A stretch of DNA of 64,000 bases from NORP110 sp051251595 (GTDB lineage Bacteria > Pseudomonadota > Alphaproteobacteria > Rhodobacterales > Rhodobacteraceae), in NCBI GenBank assembly GCA_051251595.1, contig JBPOFA010000003.1, forward strand, positions 62,001 through 126,000. The letters are read 5' to 3'. The notes below the pieces were generated by a model. The model did not search any database. It worked only from the letters and a program-made list of their open reading frames with translations, and had not been told where the DNA came from. A program made the position numbers and the translations under genes. Shown piece after piece: positions 35,938-44,626 of this stretch (its first letter is position 1; each line of letters starts with the position of its first letter).

Positions 35938-36104
35938 ATTGCAAGAGCGCTTCGGCGTGGTGTCGCGGTCAGTATTTCCTGAATCCCTTGTTTCGCGAAA
36001 TTTGGAACGAACCGTCAATTCCCTGAAACCTGCGGTCATATCCGCAAGGCGATCGCTGTCATAAATCATCCGTCATATTCAAAACAAACACTCTGGATGA
36101 TATT

Positions 36105-36470
36105 ATGAAACTTTATCTTACTTTGGCTTTTGGGTCCGTCACCGTTTTGGCAGCCTGCGCGGATAGCGGTGCGGGATATTCGCCGATCTTGGATGGCACC
36201 CCGAATGCCGCCTATGAGTCCGATCTGCGCGCCTGCCAAAACTTGGCGAAAAACCAAAAGCAGTTCGACCAGGAAGCCGTCGCGGCAGCTGTGATCGGTG
36301 GTGGCGTCGGCGCGGTCTTGGGTGATCTGGACGACGATGGAACCGCCGCAGAAGGTGCGGTTGCCGGCGCATTGGGCGGAGGGCTCGCCGGGGCCGTGAA
36401 CACGACAGAGCGGCGCAAAGAAATTGTAATAGAATGCTTGAAACAACGCGGACATCCGGTTGTTGGATAG
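36105..36470 (+). CDS. Glycine-zipper lipoprotein
   Basis: Small predicted lipoprotein of 121 residues. The signal peptide MKLYLTLAFGSVTVLAAC ends in a lipobox (LAAC, Cys18). Residues about 62-98 form a Gly/Ala-rich stretch, AAAVIGGGVGAVLGD then AVAGALGGGLAGAV, typical of glycine-zipper proteins of the outer membrane or periplasm. A C-terminal IVIECLKQRGHPVVG closes the protein. Exact function unknown; such proteins often appear under envelope stress. The short acidic GDLDDDG insert between the two zipper parts is noticeable. Confidence 0.82.
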   Translation: MKLYLTLAFGSVTVLAACADSGAGYSPILDGTPNAAYESDLRACQNLAKNQKQFDQEAVAAAVIGGGVGAVLGDLDDDGTAAEGAVAGALGGGLAGAVNTTERRKEIVIECLKQRGHPVVG

Positions 36471-36492
36471 ACGAATAGACAGGAGCAGATAG

Positions 36493-36867
36493 ATGATCGT
36501 TGAATGGGCAGCAGCCCTTTTTGCTGCACTGACATCACTTGCGGTTTTTGTTCAGATCGCGCTGGTCTTCGGCGCGCCCTGGGGGGTGCTGACAATGGGC
36601 GGCCGGTGGCCGGGCGTCATGCCCCCCGCAGCGCGTGTGCTGTCGTTTTTCCAAACGGTTCTGCTGATCACATTGGCTGGAACCGTTCTGGCAGAGGCGG
36701 GCCTGTTGGGGGCCAAGCCACCGCAATGGATGGTGTGGGGCACTGGGGTGATCACCAGCTTGTCCGCCGTGGCCAACACCGTAACCCCTTCGCTGCCGGA
36801 ACGCCGCTTATGGGCCCCCGTCACAATCCTGATGGTCTTTTGCTTTGGGATTGTCCTTGTGTTTTGA
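36493..36867 (+). CDS. Small integral membrane protein, unknown function
   Basis: 124 residues with four hydrophobic segments (about 5-27, 45-67, 77-97, 104-123), separated by short polar loops containing GGRWPGVMPPAARV and SLPERRLWAP. An AGGAG site sits 8-12 bases before the ATG. The family is not recognised by name. It lies 22 bases after the lipoprotein gene and 21 bases before the NAD(P)-binding gene on the same strand, so the three may be co-transcribed. Confidence 0.72.
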   Translation: MIVEWAAALFAALTSLAVFVQIALVFGAPWGVLTMGGRWPGVMPPAARVLSFFQTVLLITLAGTVLAEAGLLGAKPPQWMVWGTGVITSLSAVANTVTPSLPERRLWAPVTILMVFCFGIVLVF

Positions 36868-36888
36868 AATTTGCCAGGAGGCGAGAAA

Positions 36889-37764
36889 TTGAAAACCGTA
36901 TTCATTGCCGGGGCCACCGGCTATCTTGGGAAACATCTGGTCGCGGTCTATCGCGCCCGGGGCTGGCATGTGCGTGCGTTGGTGCGCAATGCCGCCAAAG
37001 CCCGCACCGAGGGATTGCCCGCAAACGAGTTGATCCAGGCAGAGGCTACGCGGCCAGACAGCCTGCAGGGCGTGATGGACGGCGTTGATCTGGTGATTTC
37101 CAGCCTTGGGATCACCCGACAGAAAGATGGGTTGGACTATTGGGACGTGGATTACCAAGCCAACGCAAACCTGTTGGACGAAGCGCTGGCAGCAGATGTG
37201 GAACGGTTTGCATATGTGCATGTCTTGGGGGCAGAGCTAATGCTGGACGTTCCGTTGGTTGAGGCAAAACAGGCCTTTGTCGAGGAACTGACAGTCGCGC
37301 CAATCGACTCTACGATCATTGCGCCATCCGGGTATTTTTCGGATATGGCCGACTTTCTGACAATGGCGAAGTTGGGGCGCGTGTGGGGTTTTGGATCGGG
37401 GCAACATCGTTTGAACCCAATCCATGGGGCGGATCTTGCAACGGCGACAGCAGATGCAATCGAAGCGGGCCAAGACTGGTTGGATGTGGGCGGCCCGGAG
37501 ATTTTCACGCAAGATGAGCTGGCAAGCCTTGCTTTTGCGGCCCTTGGCCTTACGCCAAGAATTACGCATCTACCGGATTGGATCCGACGGGCCATCCTGG
37601 CGATCCTGCCGCGCGTGACGCCGGCCCATGTTTCCGGGCCAATTCAGTTTTTTCTTACGGCACTTGGGCAGGATATGGTTGGGGAGCCTCATGGCCGGAT
37701 GCATCTGGCTGACCATTTTAACGAACTGGCATCAAAGGCCGCCGAAGCGAAATTGCGGGTTTAG
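36889..37764 (+). CDS. NAD(P)-binding Rossmann protein (atypical SDR, NmrA/TMR-like)
   Basis: Cytoplasmic protein of 291 residues. The N-terminus has IAGATGYLGKHLV at residues 6-18 (GxxGxxG cofactor motif), then LVRNAAKARTEG for NADP-type binding and a conserved VDLVISSLGITRQKDG strand. It resembles atypical extended SDRs such as NmrA-like or complex-I-associated NDUFA9-type proteins, which often lack catalysis. The TTG at 36889 is preferred because AGGAGG (36876-36881) lies 7 bases before it; the TTG at 36871 would sit ahead of that site. The stop overlaps the convergent AraC gene by four bases. Confidence 0.85.
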   Translation: MKTVFIAGATGYLGKHLVAVYRARGWHVRALVRNAAKARTEGLPANELIQAEATRPDSLQGVMDGVDLVISSLGITRQKDGLDYWDVDYQANANLLDEALAADVERFAYVHVLGAELMLDVPLVEAKQAFVEELTVAPIDSTIIAPSGYFSDMADFLTMAKLGRVWGFGSGQHRLNPIHGADLATATADAIEAGQDWLDVGGPEIFTQDELASLAFAALGLTPRITHLPDWIRRAILAILPRVTPAHVSGPIQFFLTALGQDMVGEPHGRMHLADHFNELASKAAEAKLRV

Positions 37765-38789
37765 GCCATGCCGGTGGATTGGTTCCTGAATTCTGCAGGG
37801 GTTACGCCGGTCCATCGCCGAAAGGCCCGCACAAAAGACGAGGCTTCGGAGAACCCGACCAAATAGGCCGTTTCGTTGATAGACACTTTGCGTGCCGACA
37901 AATAGTCCGAGGCCATACGGCACCGAAGGGCGTCCAGAACCTGTGCAAATGTAACGCCCTCTTCTTTCAGGCGTCTGTACAAGGTCTGCCGGCTCATCCC
38001 CAAATCGGATGCGACGCTTTCAACGGTGACATCGCCCTTGTGCAGATGGGGCAGGACATGCGCCTCTATTCGGGCGCGAAGGCTTTGGTCCTGTTCCAGT
38101 TTGGCCAACAGGCTGTCCGCACGTTCGGTGAAAATGCCGAACACATAACCGACGTGATCGTCAAATTCCTGCTCTAGCCAATGCGCCCCGATCAGCATTG
38201 CGTTTCGCGGTGCGCCGAATTTAACAGGGCACCCCAAGGCCTTTTCATATTCATCCGCATGCCCCGGCGCGGGATGCGTGACCTCGATATCCAATGCAAA
38301 GGGATCATCGGGAAATTCGCGACCAAATTCGCTGGCGAAGCGGCCGAAACTAGATTCTGTCAGCTCGGGGAACGCGTTTGGATTGGGGCGGTTGTCGACG
38401 ATCCATATGCCCTGTTCACAAGGCTCAATGCTGAACCTTTCAGCCCCGTCCATCACGTCAACCTCTATCATAAGCTTGCCGTAACGGTTCAACTGAACCA
38501 TTGAATCCGCCATCGTTTTAGAGCTGTGGACGATCAGGCCAACGATAGAGATGTTCTTGAACTCTGTGTCTATAGCGTGATGCAGCACAAAGGCTGGATC
38601 GTTGGTCTCGCGCTTGGCGCATAAGATCAGCTGTTGAAACGCATCCAGCGCGATGCGTGAATCCTGGTCTTCCAGGCCAGCGTCATCCACGCCAAGAGCC
38701 CCCAGCAAAACGCCGCGATCAGCCCCTTGCTGGACTGCATAATCAATATAGGCCCGGGCTATTCCAGCCGCGACGGTAGGTGTTTTCAT
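37761..38789 (-). CDS. AraC-family regulator with arabinose-binding-like N-domain
   Basis: Transcription regulator of 342 residues. The C-terminal AraC domain shows VTVESVASDLGMSRQTLYRRLKEEGVTFAQVLDALR and INETAYLVGFSEASSFVRAFRRWTGVTPAEFR, the two HTH units. The N-terminal 220 residues match the arabinose-binding-domain class (OruR/ArgR-like) seen in regulators of amino-acid or lipid genes. It is convergent with the NAD(P)-binding gene and divergent from the membrane-protein gene at 38917, which is the most likely target. The ligand is unknown. Confidence 0.9.
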   Translation of the reverse strand: MKTPTVAAGIARAYIDYAVQQGADRGVLLGALGVDDAGLEDQDSRIALDAFQQLILCAKRETNDPAFVLHHAIDTEFKNISIVGLIVHSSKTMADSMVQLNRYGKLMIEVDVMDGAERFSIEPCEQGIWIVDNRPNPNAFPELTESSFGRFASEFGREFPDDPFALDIEVTHPAPGHADEYEKALGCPVKFGAPRNAMLIGAHWLEQEFDDHVGYVFGIFTERADSLLAKLEQDQSLRARIEAHVLPHLHKGDVTVESVASDLGMSRQTLYRRLKEEGVTFAQVLDALRCRMASDYLSARKVSINETAYLVGFSEASSFVRAFRRWTGVTPAEFRNQSTGMA

Positions 38790-38916
38790 AATTCAAAAAT
38801 ATCACAGTCTGATACGAGAGAACAAGCAAATGAAACGTCCGGTTCTCTGCAAATTCATGCGGGGGTGGTAAAGTTCCTTAACAAAACGAAACACATGTAG
38901 ATCGAAGGAGTTGCGC

Positions 38917-39594
38917 ATGAAAACGTTTGGAACAGTCGGGGGCATTGCCGGTTTTGTTTGTGCGGCCACCTATATCTTTGGATTTATCCTGTTGCTGACC
39001 CTGTTGGCACCATCGGGCTATGGCAGCGATACGGCTGATGCGGGAAATGTCCTTGCTTTCATCAACGAAAACACCGGTCTGATGATCACGTGGAACCTTT
39101 CTATCTATGTGGTCAACGGCATTGCGCTTGGTGTTTTGGCCATCACACTGGCGGACAGGTTTCCAGAAAAGTTTCAGGGATTCGTACGTGGGTTCGGATT
39201 GATGTGGGCGACGCTGGTTGTCGCCGCTGGAATGGTCGCGAATGTCGGAATTTCTACGGCGCTGGCGAAATATGAAAGCGCCCCAGACGCAGCGGTTCAG
39301 TTGTGGGAAACGCTGAGCGCGGTTGAAAATGGTCTGGGCGGGGGCAATGAAATCGTCGGGGCTGTCTGGGCCATTGTGATTGCCATTGCAGGTCTGGCAA
39401 GCGGAGGTCTGCCCCGCGTCTTTTCACTGTTTTCAGTTGTCATTGGGGTGAGCGGGCTTTTAACCGTGGTGCCGCAATTGGGCGAGGCCCCCGGTGCCAT
39501 TTTCGGCCTGGGTTACATCCTGTGGTTCATCTGGATTGGCGTTATTTTATATCGCACGCCCAAAGACGCAGGCTTGGTCCCAGCCGCCGATTAG
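38917..39594 (+). CDS. Multi-pass membrane protein, unknown function
   Basis: 225 residues with about six hydrophobic segments, for example GIAGFVCAATYIFGFILLLTLLAP near the N-terminus and VIGVSGLLTVVPQLGEAPGAIFGLGYILWFIWIGVIL at the end. The layout resembles DUF4386-like proteins, but the family is not certain. GAAGGAG lies 7-13 bases before the ATG at 38917, which decides this start over a TTG at 38911. Divergent from the AraC gene. A bidirectional terminator follows. Confidence 0.78.
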   Translation: MKTFGTVGGIAGFVCAATYIFGFILLLTLLAPSGYGSDTADAGNVLAFINENTGLMITWNLSIYVVNGIALGVLAITLADRFPEKFQGFVRGFGLMWATLVVAAGMVANVGISTALAKYESAPDAAVQLWETLSAVENGLGGGNEIVGAVWAIVIAIAGLASGGLPRVFSLFSVVIGVSGLLTVVPQLGEAPGAIFGLGYILWFIWIGVILYRTPKDAGLVPAAD

Positions 39595-39601
39595 CGGCCC
39601 G

Positions 39602-39631
39602 TCGACGCCCGGAAAATTCACCGGGCGTCGA
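39602..39631. terminator. Bidirectional terminator hairpin
   Basis: TCGACGCCCGG (39602-39612) and CCGGGCGTCGA (39621-39631), an 11-bp perfect stem with an 8-base A/T-rich loop, between convergent genes. It marks the 3' end of the epimerase/ROK/kinase operon. Confidence 0.75.
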
Positions 39632-39635
39632 ATGC

Positions 39636-40367
39636 TTATTTGGCCGTAAACCCGCCATCAGTCATCAGATTGGCCCCGGTCACAATCGCCGCGCCTTCGG
39701 ACGCAAAATAAAGCGCCGCCGCCGCGATTTCTGATGGCTGTGCGAACCGGCCGACCGGTATATCGGCCTTGGCCTTTTCGCCTTTTTCGCCGGCCCAACC
39801 GACAAGCGCCATCGGCGTTTCCACCACCGTGGGTGAGATGGAATTAACGGTGATGCCAAACTTGGCCCATTCCAGCGCCTGAATTTTGGTCAGCCCAATC
39901 AACGCAGCCTTGCTGGATCCATACGCCGCATGATCGTCAATCGCGACGACCCCAGCCTGAGAGGCAATGTTGACGATGCGTCCGCGCCCGGATTTCTTCA
40001 GATAGGGCAGGGCTGCCGCAGAGACCAACCAAGGCCCCCGCAGGTTCACAGCAAAGGTCCTGTCCCAGTCCTCAACATTCATCTCGTCCGCGGGGAAAAC
40101 AATGCCCAAACCAGCATTATTTATGACGATGTCGATGCCCATGTCCTGACCGATACGGGGCACTTCGGCCTGAACCGCCTTCGGATCGCTCAGGTCAATC
40201 TGGTAGGCCCGGTGCTCTGACCCCAGCCGAGCGGCAAGCTCGGTCGGGGCGGTCAGGTCAACCAGGGCCAATCGGGCACCTGCGGCGGCAAAGGCTTCGG
40301 CCATTGCGACGCCGATGCCACCGGCGGCACCGGTCAATAACACAGATAGGTTGGAAAGCTCTGCCAT
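39636..40367 (-). CDS. Short-chain dehydrogenase/reductase (sugar or polyol type)
   Basis: Classical SDR of 243 residues. Cofactor motif TGAAGGIG at residues 12-19, NNAG at 83-86, catalytic Ser136, Tyr149 and Lys153 (YGSSK). Asp37 after the second strand points to NAD(H). C-terminal GANLMTDGGFTAK is usual. It is the last gene of a five-gene minus-strand operon with a second SDR, PfkB kinase, ROK repressor and ketose 3-epimerase, so oxidation or reduction of a sugar, ketose or polyol is likely. The exact substrate cannot be read. Confidence 0.9.
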   Translation of the reverse strand: MAELSNLSVLLTGAAGGIGVAMAEAFAAAGARLALVDLTAPTELAARLGSEHRAYQIDLSDPKAVQAEVPRIGQDMGIDIVINNAGLGIVFPADEMNVEDWDRTFAVNLRGPWLVSAAALPYLKKSGRGRIVNIASQAGVVAIDDHAAYGSSKAALIGLTKIQALEWAKFGITVNSISPTVVETPMALVGWAGEKGEKAKADIPVGRFAQPSEIAAAALYFASEGAAIVTGANLMTDGGFTAK

Positions 40368-40376
40368 ATTGTGCCC

Positions 40377-41138
40377 CTAGCGCGTTGTGTAGCCACCATC
40401 CGCGACCAGAATGGTGCCGGTGCAATAACTGGACGCATCGGTGCACAGGAACAGCGCGGCCCCTGCGATTTCATCAACTTCACCGGCCCGATCCATGGGT
40501 GTCATCATCTTCCAGGTCGGCGCGAGGTCAGGGTTTGCAAGCCCGCCCTCGGTCATGTCCGTGTTTATATATCCAGGCGCAATGGCGTTGGCACGGATGT
40601 TGTCGCCAGCATAGTCAGACGCCAAAGAAACCGTAAATTGATGGACCGCTGCTTTGGATGCGTTATAGGCCGATTGCGGTTGGGGAATGTTGCAAATCAT
40701 CGCAGAAATCGACCCCATGTTCAGAATGACACCGCCGCCCTGTTTCTGCATATGCGGGATGACAGCACGACAGCTGCGGAACACGGAATGCATATTGATG
40801 GTCATGATCCGGTCATAGCGCTCATCGTCAAATTCGTGGGTCGGCGCATTGTCTGCGACACCTGCGTTATTCACCAAAATGTCCAGTCGCCCGTAATCAG
40901 CCGCAACCCCGTCAATCAGGGTTTTCGGGGCGTCTGCATCCATCATGTCTGCCGCGCGAAACTCGACCTTGAGCCCTTCAGCGGCGAGTGTTTCCACCGC
41001 GCCGGAATCTTGTCGCGACGAAATGATAACCGTGGCCCCAGCTTCGGCCAGCGCGCGCGCGACACCCAGCCCGATTCCACGAGTTCCCCCAGTCACAAGC
41101 GCGATTTTCCCATCCGCGCGGAATCTGTCAATAATCAT
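40377..41138 (-). CDS. Short-chain dehydrogenase/reductase
   Basis: Classical SDR of 253 residues. GGTRGIG at residues 17-23, NNAG at 90-93, and catalytic Ser143, Tyr158 and Lys162 (YNASK). Residues SSR at 40-42 after the second strand suggest NADP(H), unlike the neighbouring SDR that looks NAD-dependent. The two together could interconvert sugar isomers by oxidation then reduction. It lies 9 bases upstream of the other SDR in the operon. Specific substrate unknown; gluconate 5-dehydrogenase-like enzymes are a family precedent. Confidence 0.9.
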   Translation of the reverse strand: MIIDRFRADGKIALVTGGTRGIGLGVARALAEAGATVIISSRQDSGAVETLAAEGLKVEFRAADMMDADAPKTLIDGVAADYGRLDILVNNAGVADNAPTHEFDDERYDRIMTINMHSVFRSCRAVIPHMQKQGGGVILNMGSISAMICNIPQPQSAYNASKAAVHQFTVSLASDYAGDNIRANAIAPGYINTDMTEGGLANPDLAPTWKMMTPMDRAGEVDEIAGAALFLCTDASSYCTGTILVADGGYTTR

Positions 41139-41198
41139 AGTCTTACTCCCTTAGGTCTTTGTCTTTGGTCGCCGCAAAGCGCGCGTTGACCATTTCGG

Positions 41199-42191
41199 TT
41201 AATGCGATTGTATTTTTCGTTCAGTGTGTAAAATAAATTGATCAAGCTCGGCCCGTGTTCCGGCGCCTTCCATCGGGCCGCGTTTCGTAACATTGCGCGC
41301 ACCCGCAGCGCAGCCATAGGTCAGCGCCGTGTCGATATCCATGCCAAGACGACGGCAGGCCACATACGCCCCGCCAAAACAGTCGCCCGCACCGGTTGGG
41401 TCAAGTTCCTCGACCACGAAAGCCGAGGTCTGGTGCTTGCTGCCGTCCGCGCAATAGGTGGTCGCGCCGTTGCCGCCGTCTTTGAGTGCGATTTCGGTAA
41501 CGCCAAGATCGAACAGCTTGGCGATTGCCTGTTCTTTGCCCTCAACCCCTGCGGCCAGTTCCAGCTCTTCGCCCGAGGGCAGCAACAGGTCTGAATGCGC
41601 CACCAAGGTTGCAAATCTGGTTTCGGTTTCTGTGTCGTATTTCAGCTCTTTGCGCAAGTTCGGGTCCAGCGAAAGGGTGCCTCCACGCGCTTTGATCCTG
41701 TGCATCGCCTTTTCAATGACGTCCCAGGCGCCTGGCATTGAAAGGGCTGATCCCATGACATGCAGATGGCCAGAACGCGCAATAAGCGACTCTACCGGTT
41801 CGGTCCATCCGAACCGGGCCGCGGCCGATTTTGCGATGTTGAAGACAAAGTCACGCGACCCATCCGCGCGATACCGCACAAAAGCGCTGCCCGTCGGGTA
41901 GGTCGGATCCACCGAAATGGCAGAGATATCGACACCGTCCTGGCGCAGGCGGTCCGTGTTCACGCGCCCAAAATCATCGTCGCCAACGGCGCCAACCATT
42001 GCGGCAGACCCGCCGATTTTGCCGCATTGATCAATAAAGATCGCAGGCGCGCCGCTTGGATAGGGGCCGACCAAAAGAATTGCCTCTGAAAATCCATCAC
42101 CAACGGTGGTTGCGACGATCTCCACAAGGATCTCGCCAACGCAAACGGTTGGTCCAAGCGTGTCAGGGGCAAGTGCAGTTTCTTTGGGCAT
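41199..42191 (-). CDS. PfkB-family carbohydrate kinase
   Basis: Ribokinase-fold sugar kinase of 330 residues. The C-terminal catalytic signature DPTGAGDCFGG has Asp270 as base; GGSAAMVGAVGDDDFG near residue 60 is the N-terminal PfkB signature, and DPNLRKELK near 176 resembles KDG- or tagatose-kinase-like members. In an operon with a ketose 3-epimerase it probably phosphorylates the epimerised ketose or an oxidised derivative. The gene starts 24 bases after the ROK stop. Confidence 0.9.
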   Translation of the reverse strand: MPKETALAPDTLGPTVCVGEILVEIVATTVGDGFSEAILLVGPYPSGAPAIFIDQCGKIGGSAAMVGAVGDDDFGRVNTDRLRQDGVDISAISVDPTYPTGSAFVRYRADGSRDFVFNIAKSAAARFGWTEPVESLIARSGHLHVMGSALSMPGAWDVIEKAMHRIKARGGTLSLDPNLRKELKYDTETETRFATLVAHSDLLLPSGEELELAAGVEGKEQAIAKLFDLGVTEIALKDGGNGATTYCADGSKHQTSAFVVEELDPTGAGDCFGGAYVACRRLGMDIDTALTYGCAAGARNVTKRGPMEGAGTRAELDQFILHTERKIQSH

Positions 42192-42215
42192 CGTTATGTG
42201 TCTTTGTTTTGGGCA

Positions 42216-43439
42216 TCAGGCCGATGATGCGGCCTCTTGCCAGTTGGTTACGTCGTTCATCAGTTCTTCGTTTTCGATAGAGAGAAAACGGTTGTGCAAC
42301 ATGCAGGCAGCCCCAAGGGCGGACCCGTACCACCCGCTGTTGTCCACGGAAATTTCAGGTGTCGGGAAATTCCCATCCTGAAGCGCCTTAATATGCGCAG
42401 CAACGCGGGCCTGTACCAAAGGGTAAAGCGCGGAAACAGACCCGCCAATGACAATTCGGTTGGGGTCGATCATGCGGCTGACCTGAACAAATGCAAAGGC
42501 TATGTGACTGGCCCATTTTTCCGCAATCAGAACGGCATTTGGTTCCCGGTCCCGGACCTTTTCAAGGAAGCTTTCAAAACTGGTGTAGTCCAGATTTGTC
42601 GCCTTTCTGTGCATGTCCAGCAGCGCCTCTAAGCCAATATAGTTTTCCAGGGTCGTTTCGTGTTCTGCGCTAAGACGCAAATGCCCGATTTCCCCGGCCA
42701 ACCCGTTGCCGCCCCGAAACACCGTTCCATCAATCACAATCGCGCCGCCGACGCCTGTTTCCAGAAGTAAGAAAAGTGTCACCCCGTTATCCGCGTCCTG
42801 GCGCAAATAGGTTTCGCCAAAAGCAAAGGCGTTTGCATCATTTTCGATCTGCACAGGGATATCGATCGGCAAGTGTTTGCGAACCAGCGGTGCCAGATCC
42901 ACATCGACCCAGCCAAGGATCGGGCCCAGGCTGACATGGCCGTATTGGTCCATTTGGGCCGGTGTGGAAATGCCGATGCCCTTGCATTTTTCAAGCTCAA
43001 ACGGCGACATTTGTGCAAAAGCGATGTCCAGCGCGGATTTGACAGCAACCTCTACGTCGGAATTTGTCCCTTTAAATTCAATGACATGAGATTTCTTGAC
43101 CTTGGCGGAAAGGTCAATTTTGACAACGCTGATATGCTCGACACCAATTTCGACGCCCAAGAATATCGCCGCGTCAGGCACCAGTTCCAGCAGAATGCCG
43201 GGGCGCCCGGTGCGGACGGGGCCGTTCCGGTTGAAATCGGTGACGGGCATTTCCCGGACCAACCCTTTTGAGGCCAGCTGCGCGATAATATGGCCCGCGG
43301 AGGATCGGTTCAGACCCATGTTTCGGGCCAGCTCGGATCGGCTTTGTCTGCCCACGCCATAGATTGATCGCAATGCGGCGACCGCATTGTTTTGGCGAAT
43401 ACGCCGCGGGGAACTGGATCTGGGTTTTAGCTGGTCCAA
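42216..43439 (-). CDS. ROK-family transcriptional repressor lacking kinase and zinc motifs
   Basis: Regulator of 407 residues. The N-terminal HTH (about 15-75) reads RSELARNMGLNRSSAGHIIAQLASKGLVRE. The rest is the ROK sugar-sensing fold, with ENDANAFAFGE and GEIGHLRL. Two usual motifs are lost: the phosphate loop DxGxT is LGVEIGVEHI, and the zinc motif CxCGxxGC after GEIGH is absent, replaced by SAEHETTLENYIG. It should therefore sense but not phosphorylate its ligand. It sits within the epimerase-kinase operon and probably binds the TGCAAC/GTTGCA repeats at 44519 and 47988. Confidence 0.9.
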   Translation of the reverse strand: MDQLKPRSSSPRRIRQNNAVAALRSIYGVGRQSRSELARNMGLNRSSAGHIIAQLASKGLVREMPVTDFNRNGPVRTGRPGILLELVPDAAIFLGVEIGVEHISVVKIDLSAKVKKSHVIEFKGTNSDVEVAVKSALDIAFAQMSPFELEKCKGIGISTPAQMDQYGHVSLGPILGWVDVDLAPLVRKHLPIDIPVQIENDANAFAFGETYLRQDADNGVTLFLLLETGVGGAIVIDGTVFRGGNGLAGEIGHLRLSAEHETTLENYIGLEALLDMHRKATNLDYTSFESFLEKVRDREPNAVLIAEKWASHIAFAFVQVSRMIDPNRIVIGGSVSALYPLVQARVAAHIKALQDGNFPTPEISVDNSGWYGSALGAACMLHNRFLSIENEELMNDVTNWQEAASSA

Positions 43440-43479
43440 GACATTGCTTTCGCTACTTTTAGATACTTTAGCTAGGCAA

Positions 43480-44364
43480 TCAGGCCCGTGCGTTCGTTGC
43501 CCGGCGCCGTTCCGCTTCGGCGCGTTTCAGGTCAATGAATTGCTTGGCATGTGCTGCCAACGGGTCATTATCTGTCCAGGTATCACGCCAAATGCCGCAG
43601 GCCAAAGACAGGGATTCATCAACGACCGCTGTTGAAAAGCTTTCGAACACAGTGTCGCGCTGATAGTCGATGTCCAATAGGGCGTCAAAGATCAGATCAA
43701 AATTGATCGTACCGTCGCCCAGATAGCCTCTGTTGGATTCACCGATATGGAAATAGCCGATCTTGTCCCCGGCAAGCCGGATCGCTGCTGCCGGGTTGGC
43801 TTCTTCGATCTGCATGTGGAACGTGTCCAGATGCAGGCGAACGCAGTCAGACCCGCTGTCTTCGATAAATTTCAAACCCTGCGCCGTTGTGTTCAACAGG
43901 TTCGTCTCAAATCGATTGACGACCTCAAGCACAATATCAACACCGGCTGCTTTGCCGATCTCACCGATCTCTGCGATTGTCTGGGCCGAGTTCATCCAGC
44001 CATCTCGCGTGGGATGCGTGTTGTATTTGGTGTGGGCCGAATAAATGATTCCGCCCAGTTTGTTGCCGCCGATATCACGCACAGACTTGACCGCATCGGA
44101 AAGAACGCGCTTGCCCGCCGCAACCTTGTCTTTGTCCTCGCTGGAAATATCTGTATCCAGCGACAGCCCCATGGTCACGCCAATTTCGATGTCCAGAGAT
44201 TGCGCCCTTTTGGCCAGGGCGTCCAAATCAAACAGCTCTGGTCGCAGATAGGCAAATTCGATCGTACGGAACCCATGCTCGGCCGTTTTTTCGATCGCCG
44301 TTTCCAGCCCTTCTTGCGTCTGACCCCCGGTCCAGACGAATGAGTGAATTCCTAAACGGCCCAT
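43480..44364 (-). CDS. Ketose 3-epimerase (D-tagatose/D-allulose 3-epimerase family)
   Basis: TIM-barrel epimerase of 294 residues that inverts C3 of free ketoses with a Mn or Co ion. The four metal ligands are Glu147 (LEVVNRFETN), Asp180 (LHLDTFHM), His206 (GYFHIGESNRG) and Glu241 (FESFS). Their spacing of 33, 26 and 35 residues equals that of the Agrobacterium D-psicose 3-epimerase (Glu150, Asp183, His209, Glu244). The phrase NRFETNLLNT is a strong family mark. First gene of the minus-strand operon; AAAGGAT lies upstream. Which ketose it uses (allulose, tagatose, sorbose, ribulose) is open. Confidence 0.9.
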   Translation of the reverse strand: MGRLGIHSFVWTGGQTQEGLETAIEKTAEHGFRTIEFAYLRPELFDLDALAKRAQSLDIEIGVTMGLSLDTDISSEDKDKVAAGKRVLSDAVKSVRDIGGNKLGGIIYSAHTKYNTHPTRDGWMNSAQTIAEIGEIGKAAGVDIVLEVVNRFETNLLNTTAQGLKFIEDSGSDCVRLHLDTFHMQIEEANPAAAIRLAGDKIGYFHIGESNRGYLGDGTINFDLIFDALLDIDYQRDTVFESFSTAVVDESLSLACGIWRDTWTDNDPLAAHAKQFIDLKRAEAERRRATNARA

Positions 44365-44419
44365 TTGCGTAATCCTTTATTGCGGTTTCGGTCAGAGGTT
44401 AGAAACCTTTGGTGTTTAG

Positions 44420-44428
44420 TGCAACAAA
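44420..44428. promoter_or_regulatory. TGCAACAAA motif upstream of the epimerase operon
   Basis: One half-site of the TGCAAC/GTTGCA family, 56 bases upstream of the epimerase start. The identical 9-mer occurs at 44519-44527 and 47857-47865. Confidence 0.45.
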
Positions 44429-44518
44429 GGATTGGGAGCTTCATGAGCAATAGGCAGTTTTGGCCTTAGATGCTTCGTTCCAATGTTGTATTCGCCAACA
44501 AAATGCTTTGCTGTACCC

Positions 44519-44540
44519 TGCAACAAATGCTGCGGTTGCA
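44519..44540. promoter_or_regulatory. Inverted TGCAAC/GTTGCA pair upstream of the epimerase operon
   Basis: TGCAAC (44519-44524) and GTTGCA (44535-44540) with a 10-base spacer, in the 262-base region between the ASPIC-protein stop and the epimerase start. Candidate ROK operator; the same arms, more tightly spaced, lie before the xylF-like gene. Confidence 0.5.
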
Positions 44541-44626
44541 GCATGGTGCTGGCCACCTTTGCAGTGTCAAAGCTGTTGTTTCAGGTCTTTGGCGCGAATG
44601 TCTTGCGGCCGTGCAGCGTGTTCGCT

